The notes beneath the pieces are model-generated. The model was given only the letters and a program-made list of their open reading frames with translations. It made no database searches and had not been told where the DNA came from. A program made the position numbers and the translations under genes. From Lentisphaerota bacterium (lineage in GTDB: Bacteria > Verrucomicrobiota > Kiritimatiellia > UBA8416 > JAUUYL01): a stretch of DNA of 64,000 nucleotides. The stretch is taken from positions 1 to 64,000 of the forward strand of contig JAUUYL010000006.1 of the NCBI GenBank assembly GCA_030590485.1, given 5' to 3'. This document shows positions 56,464 through 64,000 of this stretch, piece after piece (positions within the stretch are counted from its first letter, which is position 1; the number at the start of each line of letters is the position of its first letter).

Positions 56464-56896
56464 CCGATGGGATGGAGTGGTCGCCTTTTCTTAGTCTCAG
56501 GGTTTACTCTGAGAGGAGGGGAGGGAGGAAAGTCCGGACTCCATAGGGCAGGATGACTCCGTCGGCTGACGGAGAGGTTTCTCGTTTAAGCGGGGAATAC
56601 GGAAAGTGCCACAGAAAATATACCGCCCTGAGCAAGTGAGGCGCAAGCCGAACACGTCGAAGGGTAAGGGTGAAATGGTAGTGTAAGAGACTACCGCCCC
56701 GAGAGTAATCGAGGGGGCAGGGTAAACCCCATCCGGAGCAAAGTCAAATAGGGAACTGGAGGTTGTCCGTCTCATTTTCGCCTTGGCGAATACAGTTTCG
56801 GGTTGACCGCAATAGATAAATGACCAATAATTCGCTGAAGCCTCGGCTAAAGCGGGTGAAACAGAATCCGGCTTATGAATTTCATCGGTCAATATA
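56456..56896 (+). ncRNA. rnpB: RNase P RNA (bacterial type A-like)
   Basis: GAGGGGAGGGAGGAAAGTCCGGACTCC (P4/CRI region), GCCGAACACGTCGAAGGGTAAGGGTGAAATGG-type core, 3' ACAGAATCCGGCTTATGA; 14-bp P1 (56456-56469 with 56883-56896). Confidence 0.94.
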
Positions 56897-57771
56897 ATAA
56901 TAAATCGAGAAAGGCGGCATACGCTGTCCTTTTTATGGCCATTGCCGGCTCTATTGCAATTCTTGCGCAGGTCTTCTTAATGCCGGCTATTATTCCATCT
57001 AATGATTCAGATCGTCAGAATGCTGTCGAATGGATAGAGCCGTCGCCAATGGGCAATCTTGATTGGTCTGTTGTTCAAAGTGCTTCCGGTGTTGTCGGGA
57101 TTGATGGAGGGTTGGCATCAAAGAAATTTCGCCTGGCGGGTACATTTATTGCGCATGGTGGACAGAATGACAAGAGACGGGCAATTCTGGATAATTTAAC
57201 TACTCATAAGCAGAGAATTGTATCCGAGAATGAAGAAATTGAGGGATTCCTTGTTCTCAGGATATTCACTGATCGAGTCGTCGTTCGGGGGCAGGACGGC
57301 GAGGAGCAGCTCAGGCTTAGTTTTACCGGCCCAGGCGAAGTGGCTGAGGCTAATCCTAATAAAGGCGAAAAGGCTGGAAATGGCGAGTTCGTCGCCAAGA
57401 AGGGTCTTTTTGGCAAGCAAGTAGGGGAGCATAGCTATGTTATTAAGCGTGAGAAGCTATTGGCCTACTATAATGAGCTTCGGGATCAACCTCAGCGCCT
57501 AGTGACTGTGTTTGACTCATTGAAGCCCATATGGACCGAGGATAGTAAAATTGCCGGATATCATCTTGATGTTGAAGGTGAGCCTGAGTTCTTTAAGGAG
57601 CTGGGCTGGAAGCAAGGTGATGTTATACGGGCTGTAAATTCGATGGCTATGTCCAACCGTTATCGTGCGGAGTATTTCATACGCGAATTCGTTGCTGACC
57701 GAGCAAACGCATTCCTGATCGATATGGAACGTGATGGCGAGACTATGAAGAAGGTATATCGCGTCAGATAG
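56875..57771 (+). CDS. GspC-like inner-membrane protein with PDZ-like C-terminus
   Basis: N-terminal TM, linker, PDZ-like GWKQGDVIRAVNSMAMSN; start 56875 lies inside rnpB, alternative ATG 56935. Confidence 0.7.
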   Translation: MNFIGQYNNKSRKAAYAVLFMAIAGSIAILAQVFLMPAIIPSNDSDRQNAVEWIEPSPMGNLDWSVVQSASGVVGIDGGLASKKFRLAGTFIAHGGQNDKRRAILDNLTTHKQRIVSENEEIEGFLVLRIFTDRVVVRGQDGEEQLRLSFTGPGEVAEANPNKGEKAGNGEFVAKKGLFGKQVGEHSYVIKREKLLAYYNELRDQPQRLVTVFDSLKPIWTEDSKIAGYHLDVEGEPEFFKELGWKQGDVIRAVNSMAMSNRYRAEYFIREFVADRANAFLIDMERDGETMKKVYRVR

Positions 57772-57773
57772 AG

Positions 57774-57796
57774 CATTCGAAAACCCTTTTCGAATG
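57774..57796. repeat. Perfect 10-bp inverted repeat downstream of the GspC-like gene
   Basis: CATTCGAAAA-CCC-TTTTCGAATG followed by AATGGTTAATGGCAATGGTTTATGG, no T-tail. Confidence 0.85.
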
Positions 57797-58006
57797 AATG
57801 GTTAATGGCAATGGTTTATGGTTGGTGTGCGGCTAGCGTAAAAGTTATCTTAGTGGCCAAATCAGCCCCAAAAGCAAAAAACCCCAATATATTGTGTTTT
57901 CCCATGTACATGAGTAGACATAAGATATATTATGCGACGTTGGAAGTTGTATCAATAAAGCAAGGTTATATAATGAGATTTCTCGACTTTGCTCGGAATG
58001 ACACTT

Positions 58007-59122
58007 CTACCGACTTGCTAAGCCCCATCTACGGGTAAATGGCCAGTACACCATAACGGCGGGTCCAAGCATGTTCTCAGCAGGAACCGGCCCCCAGTAA
58101 CGACTGTCCCGGCTGGAGCGCGTATTATCTCCACAGGCAATATAGCCATCCTCGGGTATCTGCATGACCTGTTCTGAATTAGCCATGTATGGCATCGTTA
58201 TATCATGACCAGGATTCTGGTATCCGGCTTTGTATGGAGCTTCTTGATTCTGAATCCGGGTAATCTGGTGAGGTTTAGTCAGAATCTTGCCGTTAATCTC
58301 GATGCTCGGCACTCTTATGCGTATTTTCTCACCAGGAAGCCCGACAAGCCGTTTAATGTAATGCGACCCTCTATCTATGCCCGCAATATTATCGGTCTTA
58401 AATACCATGATTTCGCCCCGTTTTGGTCGTCTGAAATTCCAGCTTACCTTATCGACAAAAACATGATCTCCAGCCTTCATGACGCCTTCCCAGATAACCG
58501 TTCCTTTTTTGACGAATTCGCCAGATTCAAAGCGCCTCATATACGCACCCTCGGGAATCTTGTACTTAGTCGGGCCGATTACACAGTACATATAAACCGG
58601 ATTCGAGTTTCCGGGTGAGTATTTAGTGTCGTACCAGCCTTTAAAGACTCCATTCCGCTTTGCAACGACTTTCATGTACTTGTCGCCGGTTATAATCCAT
58701 TTAAGGTATCGCATCGGCACCTTGTCCATATAAGTAGGCTTATAACCCCCCTCCTCGACCGTTACACCATTTAGCGTCGGCTGCATTGATCCGGTTGGAA
58801 TCTTGAAGGGTTGAATGAAGTACGCCTTGATTGCCATCGCAACCGTCAGCGCCACAACAAGCACTTCAAAGTTCTCTCTAAAGCCGGCCATCTTCTTTAT
58901 GGACGCCAGGCTGCATGAAATGTCGTAGAGCTCATTTCCGCAGTCCTTGATCTTGGAATGATCTTTCTCTTTCACGGCGGCATGAAGATTGCCCTCAGCT
59001 TTAGCAAGCCGATCTTTGTCCTCAGACGTCATAAGATCCTCACGCATATTGGAAAGATGTCGCGTATGATGAAGAACGTCTTTAGCCATCTTCAGACTTT
59101 TTCTTTTCTCAAAATAATTCAT
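58007..59122 (-). CDS. lepB: Signal peptidase I
   Basis: IPTGSMQPTL Ser box, GDHVFVDK, YIKRLVGLPGEKI Lys box, CGDNTRSSRDSRYWGPV. Confidence 0.93.
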   Translation of the reverse strand: MNYFEKRKSLKMAKDVLHHTRHLSNMREDLMTSEDKDRLAKAEGNLHAAVKEKDHSKIKDCGNELYDISCSLASIKKMAGFRENFEVLVVALTVAMAIKAYFIQPFKIPTGSMQPTLNGVTVEEGGYKPTYMDKVPMRYLKWIITGDKYMKVVAKRNGVFKGWYDTKYSPGNSNPVYMYCVIGPTKYKIPEGAYMRRFESGEFVKKGTVIWEGVMKAGDHVFVDKVSWNFRRPKRGEIMVFKTDNIAGIDRGSHYIKRLVGLPGEKIRIRVPSIEINGKILTKPHQITRIQNQEAPYKAGYQNPGHDITMPYMANSEQVMQIPEDGYIACGDNTRSSRDSRYWGPVPAENMLGPAVMVYWPFTRRWGLASR

Positions 59123-59138
59123 AATTCAGAAACTATTA

Positions 59139-59186
59139 ACTAATAACAATTAACTTTTAACTGCATCCGAGAATCTTTTCGGATGC
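59139..59186. repeat. 23-nt dispersed repeat copy 2 plus hairpin between lepA and lepB
   Basis: ACTAATAACAATTAACTTTTAAC then GCATCCGA-gaatcttt-TCGGATGC. Confidence 0.85.
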
Positions 59187-59189
59187 TCT

Positions 59190-60995
59190 CTAACTGGTTT
59201 TCAATACTGCGATGAAAGCCTTCGATGGAACGTTGACGTCTCCAAACTGTTTCATTCGCTTTTTACCCTTTTTCTGCTTTTTAAGCAATTTCTGCTTTCT
59301 GGTGACGTCACCGCCGTACAGTTTCGCTGTAACGTCTTTTCTGAATGGTCTAATGGTCTCTCTGGCAATTATATTGCAATTGATTGTCGCCTGCACAGGA
59401 ATGGCGAACTGATGAGGAGGGATGGCTTCTTTAAGCGCCTTGCATATCTGCTTTCCTCTGGTTCTGGCCTTGTCTCTATGAACCATGGTAGAGAAAGCAT
59501 CAACCCCTTCACCGTTAAGCAACATATCGAGCTTAACAATATCACTGATCTCATACCCCTCATATTCATAGTCCATCGATGCATATCCACGGCTTATACT
59601 CTTAAGTGTATCATGAAAATCAATTAGTATCTCGTTGAGCGGCAATTTGGCGGTAAGTATAACTCTGTTTGAGTCAAGGGAGTCTGTCTTTGTGACCTCC
59701 CCTCGCCTATCCATTACAAGCTTCAATATATCGCCAATATGTTCATTGTTACATATAATCATCGCCTTGATAATCGGTTCCTGAATCTGCTCGATTGTTG
59801 ACGGGTCGGGATAATTGACAGGGTTGTCGAATTCCAACGTATCACCCTTCTTCGTCAATATCTTGTAGATTACCGCAGGATGCGTGCTGATTACATCCAT
59901 ATCGAACTCACGCTTCAATCGCTCTTGTATTACTTCCATATGCAGTAATCCAAGGAAACCACACCTGAACCCAAATCCAAGTGCTGTTGAGTTCTCAGGA
60001 TGAAAGGAAAAAGCAGCATCGTTCAGCCTCAGCTTGTCTAAACTTTGACGAAACTTCTCGTATTCGGAAGTATCCACAGGGTAGAGACCGCTGAAAACCA
60101 TGGGGTGTATCTCCTGAAATCCGGTTAACCGCTCTGTGGCAGGATATTTAGACAGCGTTACAGTGTCTCCAATGCTAATTTCTGACGGATCTTTTATTGT
60201 TCCCACAATATATCCGACATCGCCACCGTTCAACACCCCAGTGGAAACAGGTTTCGGAGCAAATATCCCGATCTCCTTAATTTTACTGGTGACATCGCTA
60301 CCCATAAAGATGATATCGTCGCCTTCTTTGAGTTGTCCCTCCCTAATCCTTACATATGTTACAACACCCCTGTAGGCATCATAAACCGAGTCGAATACAA
60401 GTGCTCTGGTCTTTTCTGGGTCCATAGAAAGCGGTTTCGGCGGAGGCATGCGCTTCACGACAGCTTCGAGAACCTTCTCAATACATTCCCCTGATTTAGC
60501 GCTCACACAGAGATCTAAATCAACTTCAATCGCAAGGATGTCCTCAATCTGATGCGCAACACCTTCAATATCAGCGTTCGGAAGATCTATCTTGTTGATT
60601 ACAGGGATAATCTCCAATCCGTTGTCCATTGCCAGATATACATTGGCAACAGTCTGTGCTTCGACCCCCTGTGCAGCATCGACCACAAGCAGTGCTCCTT
60701 CGCAAGCAGCCATGCTCCTGGAGACTTCGTAAGTGAAGTCGACATGTCCGGGAGTGTCAATAAGGTTGAATTTGTAGAGTTGTCCATCCAAAGCCTTGTA
60801 GTTCATGGTTACAGGATGGGATTTGATGGTGATACCACGCTCTCGCTCGAGATCCATGTCGTCGAGTATCTGATCCCTGAAATCACGATCTTCAACGGTA
60901 TGGGTCAATTGAATCATGCGATCAGCGAGCGTGGATTTTCCATGGTCGATATGCGCTATGATGCAGAAATTTCGAATGTTATCAGTAGAAGACAT
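59190..60995 (-). CDS. lepA: Elongation factor 4
   Basis: NFCIIAHIDHGKSTLADRMIQ, RERGITIKSH, DTPGHVDFTYEVSRS, GFRCGFLGLLHMEVIQERLKREF. Confidence 0.97.
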   Translation of the reverse strand: MSSTDNIRNFCIIAHIDHGKSTLADRMIQLTHTVEDRDFRDQILDDMDLERERGITIKSHPVTMNYKALDGQLYKFNLIDTPGHVDFTYEVSRSMAACEGALLVVDAAQGVEAQTVANVYLAMDNGLEIIPVINKIDLPNADIEGVAHQIEDILAIEVDLDLCVSAKSGECIEKVLEAVVKRMPPPKPLSMDPEKTRALVFDSVYDAYRGVVTYVRIREGQLKEGDDIIFMGSDVTSKIKEIGIFAPKPVSTGVLNGGDVGYIVGTIKDPSEISIGDTVTLSKYPATERLTGFQEIHPMVFSGLYPVDTSEYEKFRQSLDKLRLNDAAFSFHPENSTALGFGFRCGFLGLLHMEVIQERLKREFDMDVISTHPAVIYKILTKKGDTLEFDNPVNYPDPSTIEQIQEPIIKAMIICNNEHIGDILKLVMDRRGEVTKTDSLDSNRVILTAKLPLNEILIDFHDTLKSISRGYASMDYEYEGYEISDIVKLDMLLNGEGVDAFSTMVHRDKARTRGKQICKALKEAIPPHQFAIPVQATINCNIIARETIRPFRKDVTAKLYGGDVTRKQKLLKKQKKGKKRMKQFGDVNVPSKAFIAVLKTS

Positions 60996-61039
60996 AAATG
61001 CCTGATGGTTAATGGTTAAATGGTTGATGGTTCATTGCT
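60996..61039. repeat. ATGGTTAATGGTTGATGG-type word repeat filling the lepA-rpe gap
   Basis: AAATGCCTGATGGTTAATGGTTAAATGGTTGATGGTTCATTGCT. Confidence 0.85.
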
Positions 61040-61714
61040 TCAGAGGACAAAAGCTTCCGTGGTGACTTTGCGCAATTCCGCAAGAGTCGCCTTCATATCG
61101 TCCGCAGTATAAAGAAAGTTGCCTGCAACAAATCTGTTCGCACCATGCGCGGCACATTCCCGCCCTGTCTCAAAATTGATTCCGCCATCGACCATGATGT
61201 CCATATTGTTTAGGCCAAGCTCTTTAGCTTTCTCCCTGATGGCTCTGACCTTTGGGAGTACTTCAGGCATGAACGACTGACCGCCGAAGCCAGGGTTGAC
61301 TGTCATGCAGAGAACTTCGTCAACTTGCTCGATCACGGGAAACACCATCTCAGCCGGTGTTCCGGGATTAAGGGTAATGGCAACACGGACGCCCTGGTTA
61401 CGGATATAAGCGAGTACTTCAGGCACATTGCATTCAGCCTCAATATGGATTTGAACAGTATCGGAACCAGCTTCGATAAAACTTTGAGCAAGCTGATCAG
61501 GATTAGATATCATAAGATGGGTGTTCAACGGTATCTTGACAGTGTTCCTGGCCATCTTAACGACCTGCGGTCCTATAGTCAGATTTGGGACAAAATGACC
61601 GTCCATAACGTCAAGATGAAGTGCGTCAGCGCCTGCATCTTCAGCCATTTTAGCACCCTCTGCAAGGTGCCCAAAATCTGCGGATAAAAGTGATGGAAGT
61701 ATGTTTATTTTCAT
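61040..61714 (-). CDS. rpe: Ribulose-phosphate 3-epimerase
   Basis: ILPSLLSADFGHLAE, LHLDVMDGHFVPNLTIG, MTVNPGFGGQSFM, MVDGGIN. Confidence 0.95.
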   Translation of the reverse strand: MKINILPSLLSADFGHLAEGAKMAEDAGADALHLDVMDGHFVPNLTIGPQVVKMARNTVKIPLNTHLMISNPDQLAQSFIEAGSDTVQIHIEAECNVPEVLAYIRNQGVRVAITLNPGTPAEMVFPVIEQVDEVLCMTVNPGFGGQSFMPEVLPKVRAIREKAKELGLNNMDIMVDGGINFETGRECAAHGANRFVAGNFLYTADDMKATLAELRKVTTEAFVL

Positions 61715-61768
61715 GGCGCGGAATAATACACGGCAAACCCGCATTTTCCAAGCCTAAAATAAGGCTAT

Positions 61769-62506
61769 TCAGTAGCGAACCTTCCAGAGAAAGAGGCCCT
61801 GAGGAGGTGCCGTTTCGACATGCTGAGTTCTTTTCTCTGCCTTAAGAATTTTCTTTGTCTCGGCTGGCTTAGCTTTCCCCTTCCCCACCCTGATAAGATA
61901 TCCGGCTATACTTCGAACCATCTTGTATAGAAAACCCGAGCCCTGCGCTATGATAACGATCTCTGAGCCTTTCTTTTTTACATCAAGGCGATATAGATCA
62001 CGCACGTAACTACCCTCTTCTTTACGTCTATTGGCGGAGAATGATTTAAAACTATGCCGACCTACTAAATATTTAGCTGCTTTCGCCATTTTGTCTACGT
62101 CAAGTGGAGTGCGGACATGCGTTCTATAGGATCTCTGAAAAGGCGGCAGAACCTCGTCGTTCCATATGAAGTACCGATATTCCTTGGTTTTAACTGTCTT
62201 GCGCGCGTGGAATGAATCGCAAACTTTCTTACTGCTCAATATGCGTATATCTTCAGGAAGGAGCGCATTCAGAGCTCTCATCATGCCGCGTTCGGTGAAT
62301 TTTTTTTCAATATCAAAATGTGCAACTTGTCCTCTGGCATGCACGCCCTGATCTGTACGCCCACTGCCGTGAACCTTGATGCTCTCACCCGAGAGCTCAT
62401 GCAGCGCTTTTTCGATTGTACCCTGTACGGATACATCTTCAGGCTGAACCTGCCAGCCAAAGTACTCAGTCCCATCATACGATATTGTTATTTTAAATCT
62501 CTGCAT
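61769..62506 (-). CDS. truA: tRNA pseudouridine(38-40) synthase
   Basis: ISYDGTEYFGWQVQP, GSGRTDQGVHARGQVAHF, FLYKMVRSIAGYL. Confidence 0.95.
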   Translation of the reverse strand: MQRFKITISYDGTEYFGWQVQPEDVSVQGTIEKALHELSGESIKVHGSGRTDQGVHARGQVAHFDIEKKFTERGMMRALNALLPEDIRILSSKKVCDSFHARKTVKTKEYRYFIWNDEVLPPFQRSYRTHVRTPLDVDKMAKAAKYLVGRHSFKSFSANRRKEEGSYVRDLYRLDVKKKGSEIVIIAQGSGFLYKMVRSIAGYLIRVGKGKAKPAETKKILKAEKRTQHVETAPPQGLFLWKVRY

Positions 62507-62583
62507 ATCACTGTCCGCTTAGACTCAAAACCGACTGCTTATTACCTGAACCATTAACCATCAACCATTCAGTGATGACCAGT

Positions 62584-63006
62584 TTACTGGGCAGCACTGC
62601 TCTTTGCATCAAGATAACCTTGAAGTATCACCTGCGCGGCGACCCGATCGCGGACACCCTTCTTCTCTCGGTTGTCCATGCCCGCTTCATTAAGCGCTCG
62701 GTCTGCAGCCATGCTGCTCATTCTTTCGTCCCAACCATCTACTGGTATATCAACAGCATTGGAAAGCAACTTCATGAAAACTGTGACTTTTTCGTATATA
62801 GGCCCTTCTGTTCCGTTCATATTGAACGGCAGTCCAACCACGATCATTTCAGCTTCCTTTTCCACGGAAACCTCTTTGATCTTTGCGACGGCGTCCGAGT
62901 CGCTTGTTACCTCAAGGGTGCATGCGGGCATGGCAAAGAAACCAGCAGGATCGCTTATTGCGACGCCCACTCTTCGTTCACCCCAGTCAATACCAAGAAC
63001 TGTCAC
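62584..63006 (-). CDS. ruvX: Putative pre-16S rRNA nuclease (YqgF/RuvX)
   Basis: GIDWGERRVGVAISDPAG, VVGLPFNMNGTEG, DERMSSMAADRAL. Confidence 0.92.
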   Translation of the reverse strand: MTVLGIDWGERRVGVAISDPAGFFAMPACTLEVTSDSDAVAKIKEVSVEKEAEMIVVGLPFNMNGTEGPIYEKVTVFMKLLSNAVDIPVDGWDERMSSMAADRALNEAGMDNREKKGVRDRVAAQVILQGYLDAKSSAAQ

Positions 63007-63998
63007 ATCAATTCCTTGTATTTGTCCTTCTCCTGAAGGAGTTGAACCATCTTCTTAACATCCTGAGCCTTGTCCTTGGGGCATATGAGAGTGGCACCTT
63101 CAGCCTGGACAACTACCAGGTCCTTGACACCGATGAGCGCAGTTAAACGTTTCTCGGAATATACAATGTTGCCACTGGAATCCAGTTGCTCGGCGGCACC
63201 GATTAAGACATTGCCATGGTCATCCGCATCAAAATGATCTTCCAGAGCTGTCCATGAGCCGACATCGAACCATCTGAAAGTCCCTTTAGCCATGATAATG
63301 TTGTCGGCCTTTTCCATAATAGCATAGTCGATAGATATCCTATCGAGCTTATTGTATTCTTCTTCAAGCTTCTCGTCGAAATCAGACTTATCAACAAACG
63401 CCTCCATCGTGTTGGCCATTTCGAGAAGCTGCGGTTGGTGTTTCCCAAGCGCGCGCTGTATCGCATCGGCAGACCAGATAAACATACCTGAGTTCCAACA
63501 GAAATTTCCAGCATTCATGTATTCAGCGGCCTTGTCGGCATCTGGTTTTTCAACAAAGCGTTTCGTTCTTACAAACTCTATCTCACCTTCGTGATCAAAC
63601 TTGTCTGAAAACTCAATGTAGCCAAACGCCGTACTGGGTTCCGTTGGGACGATACCTATGGTCATCAGGAGGTCATTGTTTGCTGCAATCTCAGCACCTT
63701 CACTCAGCGTAGCTTTGAAAAGATCCAGGTCGTAAATTATATGGTCGGCAGTGAGTATGCAAAAAACACCTTTAGGATCCCTTGCCTTGACTATTGCCGA
63801 AGCCAATGCCACTGCTGCCGCCGTATCTCTACCAAACGGCTCGCCGATGACATTCTCCTTTGGCAGACTTGGTGCCGCTTTGCACAAGGAGTCAACAAGG
63901 TCTGCACTGGTGACGACTATCACGCGCTCGGGCGGAATTATACCTTTCAGACGGTCTACGGCCAACTGCATCAACGGCTTGCCTCCAACGAGTGACAA
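63003..63998 (-). CDS. Mannose-1-phosphate guanylyltransferase (N-terminus truncated by window end)
   Basis: GEPFGRDTAAAVALA, ILTADHII, NAGNFCWNSGMFIW, FRWFDVGSWTALEDH. Confidence 0.9.
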   Translation of the reverse strand: MSLVGGKPLMQLAVDRLKGIIPPERVIVVTSADLVDSLCKAAPSLPKENVIGEPFGRDTAAAVALASAIVKARDPKGVFCILTADHIIYDLDLFKATLSEGAEIAANNDLLMTIGIVPTEPSTAFGYIEFSDKFDHEGEIEFVRTKRFVEKPDADKAAEYMNAGNFCWNSGMFIWSADAIQRALGKHQPQLLEMANTMEAFVDKSDFDEKLEEEYNKLDRISIDYAIMEKADNIIMAKGTFRWFDVGSWTALEDHFDADDHGNVLIGAAEQLDSSGNIVYSEKRLTALIGVKDLVVVQAEGATLICPKDKAQDVKKMVQLLQEKDKYKELM

Positions 63999-64000
63999 CA

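Overview
The window is a dense, mostly housekeeping bacterial chromosome segment. Gene content suggests a PVC-superphylum member (Lentisphaerota/Kiritimatiellota/Verrucomicrobiota-like), but this is inference and I ran no phylogeny. Main blocks, left to right: Lys/Ala repeat protein; tolQ-tolR-tolA/tonB-like-tolB-pal-tatA-tatC; plant-like UDP-sugar pyrophosphorylase and GTP-type PEPCK; AmmeMemoRadiSam-type radical SAM; SurA-like and FecR proteins; rpoD with a histone-H1-like N-terminus; membrane-anchored RRM protein; thrC; rnr; NSS transporter with a coupled microprotein; xylA followed by a broken SSS symporter; tRNA-Thr(UGU); an Akkermansia Amuc_1098-1102-like pilus/secretin locus; stand-alone 5'-3' exonuclease; coaE-rho-tig-clpP-clpX; panD; PNP; sigma54 regulator; M48 peptidase; MscS; TMTC-like TPR protein; FMN riboswitch-ribBA-ribH-nusB; CHASE2 cyclase, histidine kinase, cNMP-binding/rhodanese protein and degenerate EBP; ribD-ribE; zinc-ribbon protein-rnpB-GspC-like protein; lepB-lepA-rpe-truA-ruvX-manC. 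The most unusual observations are: (1) a putative new ~88-nt structured RNA at 38254-38341 (minus strand), with a TATAAT box, a long hairpin whose G-U pairs exist only on the minus strand, and a U7 tail, just upstream of PNP; (2) a dispersed class of degenerate short-word intergenic repeats, several next to perfect hairpins, including a 23-nt exact copy pair; (3) two gene fossils (an internally deleted SSS transporter after xylA and an adenylate cyclase C-terminal remnant); (4) a sigma54-type regulator lacking GAFTGA, Walker B Asp, phospho-Asp and HTH; (5) rnpB whose P1 helix overlaps both flanking CDSs. Family calls come from recalled motifs; no database search was run.
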